In this document: piece after piece, positions 45,725 to 58,713 of the stretch
Layout: every line of letters starts with the position of its first letter
Numbering within the stretch: the first letter of the stretch is position 1
Assembly (NCBI GenBank): GCA_910890315.1
Contig: CAJVGD010000031.1
Span: 42,209-106,208 of the forward strand
Reading direction: 5' to 3'
From: Serendipita indica DSM 11827
Lineage: Eukaryota; Basidiomycota; Agaricomycetes; Sebacinales; Serendipitaceae
DNA: 64,000 bases
Position numbers and translations under genes: made by a program
Notes under the pieces: model-generated
Seen by the model: the letters and a program-made list of their open reading frames with translations, nothing else
What the model was told of the DNA's origin: nothing
Database searches by the model: none

Positions 45725-48446
45725 CTAGATGAGGTGGGCCGTTGCGAAATTATCTCGGAGGATAATGCTACAGGGAAGAATGTCAGCCATCATCCACTAG
45801 CCGGTATTTGGTAGAACATGACCGAAAGAAGAGTGGAATATTGGAGGGAAAAAGGCGAGATTAGGACGAGATCGAACGATGGGGACACAAATGGTAAATG
45901 ATCAAGAAAATGAGACGGCGAAAGGCGGACGAGGTCGAAATGAGATATGAGAAAGAAATTACGCACTCGCAGACTGCAAGGATGACGACTCGCAGTTGAT
46001 CCGTATCCGTCGCATTTGTAAAATGCGTATATACAAATCGACCTTTGCCCACCGCAGACCCACCCGTCGCACTCTTTGGCAGACTCGACATGCCCACAGA
46101 GAGTTCCTTGGGTGCGCTTCTCCTGCCCGTCGAATCGAGTGTCGCATTTTGACCCACACTGTCCTGGCGCGTCCGGGCAGTTCGTGAAGACTCTTTACGC
46201 TCTCGTTCCTCAAGCAGTCCAGATCGAGAGCGCGAAGAGCCAGCAGTAGGCGACGGGCGCTGGCCCATTTCCAGCGCTTCCCCCGTCGCCCGTCCTTTGC
46301 CCTTGTCCTTGGAGCGCGGGGACGAGTTTGAGGTTGGGGCCGTGCTAGGTGTAAGTGTCGACTGCCCATGCGAGCTCATCGTCGTTGTCCCAGCGGTCCC
46401 AGTGGTGGCGGTTGGACTCAAGTCGCCGTGCATGCTCTGCTTTTTCCGCTTTGTATCCCTGTTATCCAGCGAATTTGAGAATGAATTGCTCTTCGTCGAC
46501 TTTGCCCGTGACGAAAGCGGTTCGTGACTAGCAGACTTTTTCGATGCATTCGCCGCAGCGTTGTTCATGTTGCGTGTAGCTTTGACGGCTATTCTTAGAA
46601 ATCTAGAGATGTCGTTAGGGGGCACTAGCCGCAATCAATGAGGAGCGTGCTGACCGTTTTCGAAAATATTCCCGGGCAGCATCAGCATCGTCATCGTCTC
46701 CACCATAGTCTGGGAAATACGTTCTGATTGGAAATTTGCCAATCTTCTCCGCGAACAAGTCGGTCTTGTTAAGGAAAAGTATCTATCGCTGATGAGCCCC
46801 CTTCTTTGTCAATTCCAGCGGTTGCAGACGAACCAATGCGGTATTCTTGAACCACTGGCTCGAGCAGACACCGTCCCAAAGGGACATGGCATCCTGCATC
46901 TGATTCGCGGTCGAATCCTCGATGAGCCCCTTGGGGAGTTTCAGCTCTAGCTCAGAGGGGGACAGGGACACTTGCCTGGTTATACCCACTAAGCCCGACG
47001 AGGAATAGAACGGCAGTAACCCCTTCGAAACAATGTATCCACTTTCGTCGCTCGCTCTTCTGACCACCGACATCGACCAAATGTAATTTAGTTTTGCCGA
47101 CTGCAACTTTGAGCGGCTGCAATTGGTCCCGTCTTCTGGCATCTTGATTTGCACCCGCCCCAGCACCGGCCTTTAAAGCACCCCCTATGTCCTTTCCGAG
47201 ATGAAATACAGTCTCCTGAATGCCAGTGGTGCGGCCTCGACAGCGTAGAATATCCTCGTCTGTGGGCATATAGTCTGGGTGGAAAAAGCTGGCCAGGCGT
47301 TGCGGGGAGCTAAAGAGGTAGGGCAAGTTGTCTGGGATGGCAACCCCCGACTCGATGGCTATCCTGTCCAATTGAGCGCCGGCACCGGGAAGTGTCGGTG
47401 TCAGTTTCATTTCCGATGGCGTCGCCTGTCGACGGTGCTGGTCAAAGAGCGCCGCGTATTCATCTGGCGTAACCCCCCACCAGCACTCGCGCAAAACAGC
47501 CTCAAACTCGATTGGGAATGGTTGCCCAGGACGGAGGTCGGGTGGGTAGTTGAGCTCGTGTAAGAGTGAAAGCTGCCGTGGCGTAAGACTGCCGGAAGCG
47601 AACAAGTTGAGCGAAATGGACGGCGACCGAGATCTAGACTCTTCGTCTTCCTGCTCTTTGATTTGTTGTGCTTGTGAAGACGAAGACTGTGGGTCCTCTT
47701 TCCGCCCCTCAGTCTCCCCTTCAGTCTCATCGGTCGCCAACGAGTCGGTCGATTCCGGTGGGGTGGGACTAGGGCTCATGGGCGGGACTGGACCAAATAA
47801 TGGCTTGCGTGGCTTGACATTTGCGTTTGGAAAGACGGGTGGGGGTGGATTATGCGAAACGACACCAGGTCGGTGATGGTGCATAGCGTGCGAGTGGACA
47901 GGGACTTGGTGGATCGGATTCTGTGTAGCTTGTGACGCTTCCTCAGTCTCGAGAGGCGCGAGTTCCCGGAGAGCGTCTAGAAGGGAACGCATGCCGTTGA
48001 CGAGATTGTAGAAGATTTGCACGCGGTACGCCTCGCGCTCATTCTCGGTAAAGGGAATATTGTTGATGAGACGCATTTGCTAAGCAACGCATGGAGACAT
48101 CAGCACCCAGTATTGCAGCATAGGAGGGCCATATACCTTGAGGACGGTGCTCTTGCCAGACTCGCCACTCCCGAGTAGCAATATCTTGGGCGTATTCAAG
48201 AGATGGCGTCTCGTCTAATCGTCCATAACGCATTCACCGCCCGCGGTCGTAGTCACGTTTCATTTCCGTCACGGCCGAGTTCGTCGGGATGGATTCGCGA
48301 GGAAAGACGACTAGTTAGCATTCTCTCGTGTGTTTTCATAGACGATGACAAACCTCTCGGAGCGAATGATCAATCGACTTGCTCGTCCGGACGTCTTCAG
48401 AGTCATTTGCGGAAATGCAGCTGCACTGAGAGGCAGCAGCACCCAT
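45725..48446 (-). CDS. heterotrimeric G-protein alpha subunit with two large inserts
   Basis: GTP-binding alpha subunit acting at the plasma membrane below receptors. Start at 48446: [10 protein letters not shown] fits N-myristoylation (MGxxxS) and palmitoylation. Exons 48446-48354, 48214-48137 and 48079 onward join cleanly. G1 is [10 protein letters not shown]2 [12 protein letters not shown]3 [21 protein letters not shown]4 FLNKTDLF, G5 TNATDT. The last exon (45767-45725) gives [17 protein letters not shown], a proper C-terminus reached over a 199-nt intron. Two inserts are unusual: about 100 Pro/Ser/Glu-rich residues in the helical domain (from [10 protein letters not shown] to [10 protein letters not shown]) and about 140 Ser/Arg-rich residues between RIAVKATRN and [11 protein letters not shown]. 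The intron after SGYNQ appears to be GC-AG (CAG/GCAAGT). Larger than the usual 350 residues (about 670), as in several basidiomycete G-alphas. Confidence 0.9.
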
Positions 48447-50988
48447 CTTTGAGTCTTGTACGATGATTATGCAATCTCCAGGGCCTCTACCGGCGTCTCC
48501 GCCCGCGTCGTTGTTGCAAAAAAGAGGATGTCGCTCGCCGTGGGAAGGCTACAGGCCGTCGGGGTGCGCCTGGTAAGCGCTAGACTTGTCGAGTAGACAG
48601 TTGTGGTGGTGGCCAAGTTGCAAATGGCAGTGTTAATGATTCATGTCCTCTGGCAATAAGGGAATCTCTTGTCGATCAAACGCCACCAATGCGGGTCCAG
48701 TATTCCATATTCCCAAATGGTTAGATTCAGTCCCTCTTCCTACTCACGTTACAAAACAACTCCCGACTCGGTCTAGCGCCATGGCCGCCTCGCCCTCACG
48801 CACAGTCAATTCCCCCGCCTCGAGCCTCGAAACGCCTGAGGTGTAAATCCCCGGACAGGCCGTTTGTTGGGTTCAAAGCTGACTGGTGGGCAGCCAAGGT
48901 CCTGGATCAGATTTACAACGGATCGCCGCTCGGTACATGGGCATTTCATATCTTGTGTATATACCTCGCCGACATCATTTAGATCTACATCTCTCGAGTA
49001 CCAGCTACTAATAGAACCGTTGTAGACGACGCTTCCACAAATTGCATTCTCAAACGTCTAGTGGCGATTCCGGCAGCGTAGTGGTCCGAGACGGGTAGGT
49101 AAACGCTGCCAGGCAAGCAGAATGAAAGCAAATCTCTAGAACCGTATCAGTAGTGCCACCTCGATCGAACTCTCAGACGCACCAAACCCGAAAGAGTAAT
49201 GAAGTGAAAGAAATATTGGTCGCCGTCCATCCGGTGATACTCCGTCCATGAACCGCCAGGTCATGTCACGAGAGGTTGTCCGAGATATTATCATCACCTC
49301 TGGGAAGGCAAACTCCCAATACTTTGCTTATCCTTGTCGACCATTTCAATCGAGCCTATTTCTCCCCATCTGCCCTCGAAAGTGGCCTGGAAACGAGGGC
49401 TGAAGACGGCTCAGATTGCAAAGTAAAGGTCGACGGTGTGAATTTGAACGTTTGGCGGGGACTGCGGATGATATAGCAGAGGGAGACGGCGACTCAGCCG
49501 CTAGAAAAGACAAGGCCGTGGCATGACCACTAGCCAAAACCCAACCGAGAAGAAAATGTTTTCGGCAGGGTGGGCTGGATGGATGTTAGATACAGTAGTA
49601 TACCATAAACCAGGCGAGGCTCACAGAACTTGAAGTTCAAATGACTGAACAGTTAATGAACACGAGACGACCTTTCAGGTTGCCCCGTGTCCATGGCCTG
49701 TCTCCTTACGCACTCACAGAGTTGTCCATAACAACCCGGTGAGGACGCCAGGCAAGCGCTTCCAGCGCTGAAAGCAAAGAAAAAGGCGAGAAGATGTTTA
49801 ATTTGTTGTTGGCGTTCTTGAGAGGAATCAAAGGGGGCTATTTATGCTGAGTGAGGTGCTCGGATCAATCTAAATGACCGGCTGTCGATAAAGAGCCTGG
49901 CAAATTGACCAAGGCGCTGAGTATTGCAGACTCTAGGGAGGATGGCGTCGTATCTGAGCAATCTATACTTCCAGAACCTTCTCCACATGTCGGAAGCCTG
50001 CCCTTACGCAATCAGATCTGACACATAGACTTCAAAGAATGTACGCCTAGTCAGAAAGCCATGTGAAATCACTGGAAATCTTAAGATAGATGTATTTCTC
50101 AATCATGATGGGATCCCGTTGAGAATACAAACGTGTCGTTCCTATCAGCTTCTTCAGGAACCAGGTCAGCCATCTAGATCAAGAGGCTGGAGAAGATTTG
50201 AATCCTTTCTATCATTTTCACAGGACCTGCGAAAAAATTTTGAACTTTCGAACAGGGATTATTAGTGACAGATCGTAGTCGTATACCCTATGTCACTTAT
50301 CACAGCAGCTTATAAGCCACTCGGAATCTTCACATCCCAGACGTTGGATCAATGAAGACGTCCGTTTGGTATTGAAAATACAGTCCCGTATTATTGATTG
50401 GTAGATGCACTCTGACGTCTGGTAGCAGGGAGTACCATCCAATAAGAGTCCTTGTCTAATGGCTGGTCCATTGCCTCTAAACCAAGAAGAGTACAACGTG
50501 CCAAGGTTATTCGCGACCAAAGAGACCCGAAGATTCACAAGCGATACCGCTTCCTTTGCATACTGTATATGGGACGTATCCCGCTCACACCATTCATTGC
50601 TTCACCGACTTAGCGTTAAAGCAGTACGAGGTGCCCTAATCCTATCATAGACTATTTCGACCCAAGTGATTATAACGAGTCATCATACATCGCCATCAGG
50701 GCTCTTGAAGGTGGCCTCGTGTCCGCGGCATTCGAGGCAGTCCACCGTGCGGTGCGCTGCCCTCCGTGGCATACTTTGACATACCGAGCTCTCCTTGGAA
50801 CAAGCGTCCATCTTGCGGCTTCATGCCTGCTGTACGCCACACTGCGCGCCTCTCCCAACCCTCCCGCGAAGCAGCTCCACCGTCTGGATCGAGATATGCG
50901 CGCGTATATATACTCTCCAGTCCACGCTCTACGACTAGCCATTGTTTCCTTCAACCTTGACCTTGATCTTTTCGACCCCATATTGACT
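48447..50988. other. 2.5-kb divergent intergenic region
   Basis: Between the G-alpha start (minus) and the SEY1-like start (plus). All frames are short and unlike protein; the plus frames at 48643-48846 and 49276-49476 have no supporting splice sites or promoter. It must contain two promoters, but no clear element was identified. Confidence 0.5.
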
Positions 50989-52822
50989 ATGGCCTCCTCT
51001 TCCAACGTCGAGTCGACCATGCCTTGCGCACTCATCGACGCAAAGTTGAACTTTTTGTAAGCCGAGATGCTGTCTGGTGTGAGTAAGGTGCTGACAATCT
51101 CCTCGCCGATAGGTACGACGAAGATCCTACTTGGGCCGCAGCAGCAAGCAATATCGGTGCCGAGTACAACATTGTCTCTGTTCTCGGCTCCCAAGGATCA
51201 GGATGCAGTGAGTTGCTTTGTTCTCTCTATACTTGAAGCTGATGATTGCAGCTACCCTGCTCAACGACACATTCGGCACTCAGTTCGTCACGATGGGCAT
51301 GGAGGCAGCGCAGACCACTATTGGTGCGAACTAGTGATGAAGATTTGTTCAGAAATTAACAACGCTTCAGGTGTTCAGTATGCATGGTCTGCCGAGTCTC
51401 GTGCCATTACGCTCGACCTGCAAGGCAGAACCGGCGCTGCCTTTTCGCGCATCGAGAACAAGCTTGCTCAGTTTGCGGCTTCAGTCTCATCCATCATTCT
51501 GATCAACCTCAAGCAAGATGAGATTGTTCGCCACGCTACTCAGCACCAGGCCTTGCTCGAGACCATTTGCAAGACTCTACTAGAGCGATATGATGACGAA
51601 GACTCGTGAGTAAAGTTATTATAAACATGAATAGCACTGACCCAAAATAGACTTCGACGAACCGTGACCTTGCTCTATGTCATTCGGGATTGGGACGAAA
51701 GCATTTCCAATGAGAGCGCCATAGCTGCACTCAACCGAGGCATCACTGAGGTCTGGAGTCGCGTGGCTGACGAGATGGAGTCGCCAGAGGCGCAATTGAC
51801 CGACTATGTCAGACTTGCATTCGATACCCTTGCGCATAGAGTAAGTTTACGCCGGCAGCTACGCCCGACGCTAATGGATCTCCAGAAACTAGATGCTACC
51901 GCCTATTTCCAGCAGGTTTCCAACCTTTCTCAAAATCTCAAGACTGTCGGGCCAGATGGATTTGGTGCAACCGAGCAATCGTCGGATGTCCCTCTCCAGG
52001 ACGTGTTCGACCACATGCAGCGCGTCTGGGTGAGTCGAGTCATCCTTTCGAATTCTGAGTATTCTAACGCCTCTTAGCGTACCATCCGAGGCCGTGTCAA
52101 CGTTTCTGATGAACGCCGTGCTCTTGCCGAGCGCATGTGTCCCATCTTTGTCAACTCCTCTCTCAAGATGGCGAATCGTTACATCAAGGAAAAGCTTGAC
52201 CCCGACCAAGGAGGTGAAGACTTCAAGGCCGGCTCAGAGACAGCTCGCGATACCGCTCTTGGTAAGTGTCCTCATTTCGCGTTTTTCGCAATTCTAATTA
52301 TTGGCAGCACAATACGATGTTATAGTCAAAGTCTATGACCCCGAGGTTGTCTCCAAGCACCGTGCGACGCTAGAGGCCAATATCAACTCCGAGTTGATGC
52401 AGTCCTACTTCGTCCACCTCCAAGGTCTCCGCAAGATTGCATTGGGCGAGTTCAAGCAACGTCTCTCGGCGCTCCAGAAGAGCACGTTCCCGAACCCACC
52501 AATCACGCCAAAGGAGCTCCTCGTCAAGATGGCTCAGCTCCAAGACGACTGCGTGAGCGTCTACCGCAGCCTTGCCGAGTCGGCAAGACTGAATACCGAG
52601 TGGACATTTGAGGAGCAAGTCATGACGCTCAACAGCAGCATGGACAAGCTCACTGCTCCCATCCGCCAGCAGCAAGACGCCATTGAGCTCGCACTCAAGC
52701 GTTCCCAAGAGGTCATCCCGAGGTCCATGACTCCACCTGTCGACGTGTCGTCTATCCTTACCACGTCGATGAACCACGTCCGCATCCTCTCATCGGCTCT
52801 GAACCTCTGGGGTTCAAAGTAA
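50989..52822 (+). CDS. truncated SEY1/RHD3-like protein with degenerate P-loop
   Basis: Paralogue of the SEY1 gene at 61166. Exon 1 (50989-51056) joins at 51113 to YDEDPTWAAAASNIGAEYNI and VLGSQGSGC, then over an intron (51208-51251) to TTLLNDTFGTQF. SEY1 has [12 protein letters not shown] here, so the P-loop Lys is Cys (codon 51204-51206). Switch regions are also changed: MEAAQTTIGV for RRQQTTKGI, and DLQGRTGAAFSR for [18 protein letters not shown] replaces RDHIGS. The later helical part follows SEY1 (ARDTALAQYDVIVKVYD to FKQRLSALQK) but the protein ends about 130 residues later at LNLWGSK-TAA, without the long stalk and the two membrane helices. Frames are open and introns regular, so it looks expressed rather than dead. 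About 530 residues. Role unknown; GTP hydrolysis and membrane fusion are unlikely. Confidence 0.8.
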
Positions 52823-53159
52823 CTTATCACTCTTGTATCTCTATTTGTATCCGGATTATTCTGTAGCTATGTACATGAAAAGCAACCGGCTTGCTCCCTC
52901 TCAAAATACACGCGAGTATCCAGACAAGTCGATTGCATTTGAGAGCGCGACACTACAGATCAAGGACGACAAGCAAAACTAGCTATTGAGAATTGGGCAG
53001 ACGGCCACTGTGAGCACTATGGAACAAGGAAGGACAAAAACTGGGGCCGACTGCCAATAGGGCAACTACATATACCACAGCGGGAAGAAGAAAAGGAGTG
53101 TGGAGACGGCCTTGCCGTAGGAATTAGACAACCTATGAAATACGAAAGTGAATGTCAAT
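52823..53159. other. convergent spacer
   Basis: 337 bp between two facing stops; presumed shared terminator space, nothing else seen. Confidence 0.5.
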
Positions 53160-56100
53160 CTAGAGCGCGACGCCGACGACAGAGGGCGTCAGGCTTGCCG
53201 TGCTAGGCGTGCGAGTGAGCGTATACGAGCTCGGGGCGGCCAATCGCGAGGTGGACGACGGCGGCGTGGCAATCTTCGACTTCATTGGTGTGAAGCCGGC
53301 CGCTTCCGTTGCAGATCCCGCAGACTTGCGGTACGTCATGCCAGCGCCAGTCTTGCCCGTCACAGAGGGGGGTGCGATGCGAGTCGGTGGGCTCCCAGGA
53401 GCACTGGTTGCTCGCGCAACGCCGAGCATGCGGGGGATGGATCCTGCAGTCTCGGATGTACTGCGAGACGAGACAATGGAGCGAAGCGATCCAAGCCCTT
53501 TCTTGCCAATGGATCCAGTGGCAGGTGCCGGAGGAAGAGGTGGGGTAACCGGTTCTGCAGGAGCGACCATCATTGCGCTAACGCCTCCGCTCAACGTTCG
53601 GTTGCGGGGAATAGTCGATTGGGGCATTCGGCTACTCGTTCTCATGGGAGTTGAGATGAGTGGAGGCATTGCGGGATTCCCATTCGTGCTCCCTGTGCTT
53701 CCCGAACGAGCTCTGACAGCACTTGAAGCAGCAGATGCAGCAGCTGCGATGTTTCCAGAACTCTTTGACAGGCTGCCTCCGGGAAGAGGAAGACCACTCT
53801 TCTTGGGCGTAGTCGCACCATTTTGCAGACTTGGCGAACTTGGGAGAGCGAATGTACCAGCTCGTGGGCTCAGCCGTCCTCCAGCAGCAACAACAGTCGG
53901 CAAGGTGAGCATCTGGAGGCCGCGCGGTGCAGGCTTTTTCAATCCATCTGGTTTCTTGGTCTCGGATCCAGGTGTGGCTGGAGGAGCACCCGGTACTTGT
54001 CGCATGGCGGTTGGGTAGGAAAAGTTTCCTCCGCTATACCGAACCTCGGCAGGACGAGGCGTAGGTTTGGTGATTTCATCGTCTCCTGGGAGCATTGCGT
54101 TTACGGGCGATGGACTCGGTGGACTCGTCCAACTCCGACCACGTCCCATCGCCGCAAGTCCAGCGCCGGCACCGCTAATGCTCGCTGACCCAAAGCCAAT
54201 CGAACTTGCCCCGCTTGCTCCTTGAAGATCTTCGGGCGTCGACATGTCCTTGAGCATCGCATCATGTCCAAGAGAGGGCATGCGGTCCGCCTCTGGCGTC
54301 ACCGGAGGAATGACCCCACCGCTGCTCGACTGACTCGAGTTACCAGCAGGGCTGCTGGATCGTCGATCTCCCATTGAAAAATTAAAGGTAGGATGTCGAC
54401 TGCTTGAGGCAAGTGGATGGTTCCTCGACTTGAACAGCGATGCCGTGGGAAGCATTTGCGCATGCTCGATGATGGACATTGTCGCAGAGGGCTTGAGAGC
54501 GGGTTTGGGGGTGACGGGTGGTTGACCATAGGGACTTCGCTCGACAAACACGACGGCGCGTGTGCGAGGAACCTCATTACGAGAGGTAGCATCGGATCCA
54601 GAGCTGGTGCTACTATGTTTCGACGCGAGGGAAGCGCTGGAGATGGTTGCGCCAGATGGGATAGAGGGCATAGATGGAGAGCGGGAGAGGTGGAACGAGC
54701 TTCCGCCATAAGAGTTGATAGACGAGGCCATGGAGCCTTTGCGGGAAATGGTCGAGTTGAGCGTCATGGTCGACAGACGCCTTGTCAATGGAGACGGTGC
54801 ATCTTCGTCCTCGCTGTATCCAAGTTAGATCAGCCGTACAAAAAACAAAGGAGACGTACGAATCACTCCAGCCAAGACCAGTCGTCAAACCAACACCTTC
54901 TCGAAGAAGCTTGCCATCTCGATGGCGCCGTTTGCGCTTATCATTTGGCTTTGGTACTTTGAGGGTAGACCTGATCGACATTCTTGACCCTTGGACTTCT
55001 TCCTCGGGTGTTGGTGGCCTTAGAATTTTGGAATGCGGTGACAGGAGACCGTCCTTGAGCATCAGCCGCGGCTACATGAAGTATAAGTAACCAATCGTGT
55101 AGCCAATGATGTTTGGACATACCAGAGGAGTGTGGAGATCAATACTCGAGTCCGTCTCGGCACCTTCGTCCACCTCCAATTCGGGTTCTCGATATTTTTC
55201 TTCCGGAGGGAGCTCGAGCACAACAGAGTCTCGTACCATCACACGATCACGATCGATATCCATCGCCTTGCGTGTACTTTCGCCAGGCTTGATGAACCCA
55301 AGCGCACGGTCAACCTCGCTCCGTCTCCATTCTCCCGACGGATAAGGTCGAATCGCACCCGTGCTTCGTCTTCTCCGCATCGCCTTTTTCTGCGCACTAC
55401 TCAGACTCTTGCGTCCACGCCGAATCATCTCCTCAATCTCTGGACTACTCGCCCCATCCGCCCTCGAGTCCTCCCGATCAGGCGAATCCGGCAATTTTTT
55501 CTCAATCGCGGCCATTGACTGCGGTCTTCGATCCTTGGGACGACTGAGCGTGGGCCCACCACGTCCAAACAGCGCTAGCTTCATGCGCTTTTCGCGTACG
55601 GCCACTTCTTGAAGCAATGCAAATTCTCCTTGCATCCCATCTTGCGCCATTTCCCGTTCGAGCTTGACTGCAAAATCTTCAGACGCACGAGCTTTGCGCG
55701 AGGTCCTGGCGGCCGGTTGTTGCTTCCCACGATCACGTCCAGCACTCGGCGAGGCAAGCACATCGTCCTCTTCGTCTTGATCCTCATACTGATACATTGC
55801 AAGCGATGTTTCGGAAGAAAGCGGTGTGGCTTGGTGGACATTAAGCGCGGGCGGCGCCGGAAATGGAGTTTGCAAACCTGATGACATGGCAGAGCTCGGT
55901 CTCTCCAATTCGAGACTGGGCTTGGAGGACGAGACACCCGACGGGGCAAAAGCAGTGCCAGGCGTAATCGTCAACGCAGACGCAGAAGAGGAAGAGGTCG
56001 AAGGTGCGAGTCGAGATTTATCCGAATGCGAGCTTGATATCGATGTGCGAGGGAGGCTCTCGTCCATGGCGGACTCCACGTTGTTCGAAGCAGGTCCCTT

Positions 56101-58713
56101 TGGCAGCTGACCGAGCCATCCGTTGGGTGATGCTGTCGCGTGTGAGCTTGCCGAGTTGGGCGTGACGGGTGCGGCATCGTCCCATACGCTAATGTTGACT
56201 AGCCGGTCCTGGCTCTCGTGTGATTCAACGGATACAGATGTGTGTATATTCGATGTCGATCGGTGATCATCCGAAAGAGGCTTGTTCGGAAAAGCCATGG
56301 GAGTCTTCCCACTCGGATCACTTGCATCCTCGAGCGTCACGTCAGGCACAGTGCGCTTGGAAGACGTCCCCTTTGGCTTTATCATAAGGTGGGCCGAGTT
56401 GGAGCTCGCGACAGAGTTTCTGTTCTCAATCTCTTCACTGATCCTCGACGCAAACGTCGACCCAGAGCCCACTACGCCCGGCTCAAACGTCTGGATACTG
56501 TCGTCGCTTTCTCTACGAGCGTAGAGAGAAAAGAGGCTCTCGCGAGCCGTCGCACGGTGGCCATTGCTGGAGAGACTGGGCGCCCTGTTCAGGGTGATTG
56601 TTTCGTCGGCATCGTCTTCCTCGTACGATTGGTGTAATTGCGACCGTGGAAGAGTGTTGAACGGGGTCGTGGCTGCACTTGATTGGTAAGCAGGCGAATG
56701 TCCTCGCGATATCGATTGGGTGAGCGAAGGCGCAACAAGAGAGGCAGCCGAGGGAGACTGAGTTCGAGAGTTGACATCTTCTCCTTCAGCGAGCAACGAT
56801 CCCTTGCGGACCGAACTAATAAAGCTCGTCGGACGCGATCGGTCCCCACGAGAGCTCCCAGGTCGGGAAGTGGGCGGGGTTCCAATACCCAATTTGGCAC
56901 TCGCTAGACTTCGCGCGCTCTGAGTACGCTTCCCTGGACCCCACGTGCTCGCCAGTCCTTCCAATCCAGCACCCACACTCCCCAACAACCTCTCACCGGC
57001 CAACTCTGCACCTTCGTCGTCTTGAACTTCTTCGGGGCTGACGTCCATGACTTTGCTCGCCGCGCCACGAAACGTATTGTTGCTTCGAGTCGAAAAATTG
57101 GACAACATGGACGCACTCGAGACGCGTCGTTCTGCCTTTTCCCTCCTCAACAACTCCAACTCTTTTTGAACATCGAGCGGCTCGTCGTCCATATCCACGC
57201 CGAGAATTTGAGGAGCGGGCATAGTGTTGTTTATCGGACCATTGGGAGAATTACTAGATTGCGACCCGGTACCAGAATCGACTCGGCTGAGAGCGGCAAT
57301 GGCAGCGAGCCCACCATTAAAGCTCTCGGTGGACAAACGCGTCACCCGCCTGCCAATCGCCGCATAGGCCGTTCCATTTGACGTCGTAGTCGACGTACTA
57401 AAATTTGGCATATGTCCGGGCCGATTCTGTCGTGGGGGTGTACCAGACATGGACGGATTCGAATCTTCTCCGCCAAACTCGCTAGGACTCCCGCCGCCTC
57501 CAAACGTGGCGACGCTCCCATTCCCTAGTCCAAGTTTCAACGGCATTGTCGAAGTATAGACACCACCCCTGTGCATATCACCCGTGCTTCCAAAGCTACT
57601 AGCCCGACTATGCTCTCCGTCTCGCACACTCGCGGCTCCACCGATGCCGTGACCAAACGTGGCGACCGACGGGGCTGAATACGGAAACGTCGCAGTCGTC
57701 GGCGTCGTGGCGGCCGTAGACGTTCCCGGACCAAGCGATTTAGGAAACGGGAAAGAAGCCTGGGTAGGCGATGCTAGGTTGATACTTTTTCGATTTTCCT
57801 TTCTGCCCATGGGTGTTGTAGGGATCGGTGGGAGCGGTGTTGTCGGAGGAGGGCCCGCAGCGGATACTGAACCCCAGCTTTGCCGTCGATAGGCGTACGA
57901 ACCGCTTCCGGGTGTCTTTTGACCATCTCCGAGTGGGATGTGGCCACCTGGTGGTGGTGAGGTAATGTTGAGGGCGTTGAGTCCGGTGCGCTTTGCTCGA
58001 AGAGCGGCTAAACGAGCAGAGGCAGAGAGCGGGACATTCAACGGAGGTGTTCCGGGACCTGTAAGTGGTAAGAAAAAAAGGAAACAAAAGGATGTAGGAT
58101 ACTCACCGATAAACGAATTTGGCCGCGAGCTCAGAGCAGATGGCGTCTGCAGCGCAAGGTGACCGTGGGCGCTGGAGCCACTTGATCCATCGGCGGTACC
58201 TTGGGAATATTGAGAAGTTCTCTCGCCGTTCATAGTCCCATTGGGACTATTGAGCAATGTCCTTCGCAGATTCTCATAATGGCCCACACGCTCCCGATTG
58301 TTCGCACTCGTCGTCGCCGTCGCAAACGTCGTGTGGCTAAACGAACTCTCGGTAGGGCTACTCGCACCATCCACATTGGCAAAGGCCATGGTGCTTTCGA
58401 CACTCATGCGTGGCATCATCGCTTCTTCACCGACGAATACGCCGCGATATGCGCCCGGAGCGGCGGATGCACCACGGCTCCGACGACGTTCTTTCCGTGC
58501 AGCCGTCGTTGAGGCTGAAGAGCCTGCAGCGTCTGCATCTGATGGGAGAATGGGCGTGGATGCAAAGGGAGTCTCATGCGCAGATGGTGCACCAGGTGTT
58601 CGCCTCCCACTTGGTGTCGTAGGTCGTGAGCTGGAACCGGGTGTCTGTGGGAGAGGAGAGGTTGGGATGTGTGTTGGTGGTCGGGGAAAGGCTGAAAGGA
58701 TTGCAGAGGCCAT
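53160..58713 (-). CDS. about 1,800-residue low-complexity protein
   Basis: Three confirmed junctions unite several frames into one gene: an in-frame 54-nt intron near 58070 (NSFIG/gtgagt...cag/GPGTPPLN), one near 55075-55123 (DLHTPL to PRLMLKDGLL) and one near 54820-54860 (GLGWSDS to EDEDAPSPLTRRL). The start is 58713 (MASAILSAFPRPPTHIPTSP). Nearly the whole protein is Ser/Thr/Pro/Gly-rich and predicted disordered. Short conserved-looking islands include VSPEEVQDDEGAELAGERLL, a charged helix with SEDFAVKLEREMAQDGMQGE, SSAQKKAMRRRRSTGAIRPY, and ILRPPTPEEEVQGSRMSIRS followed by KPNDKRKRRHRDGK. No enzyme, membrane or Cys motif. Many SP/TP sites suggest kinase regulation; a cell-cortex or scaffold role would be typical of such proteins but is a guess. 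Confidence 0.7.

Noticed and set aside
45267-45728. Plus-strand frame of 153 codons
   Set aside because: It overlaps the last G-alpha exon on the other strand and has no protein-like features.
53200-54018. 272-codon plus-strand frame opposite the low-complexity gene
   Set aside because: Arises from the biased Ser/Pro/Gly codons of the minus-strand gene; the spliced minus model is continuous.
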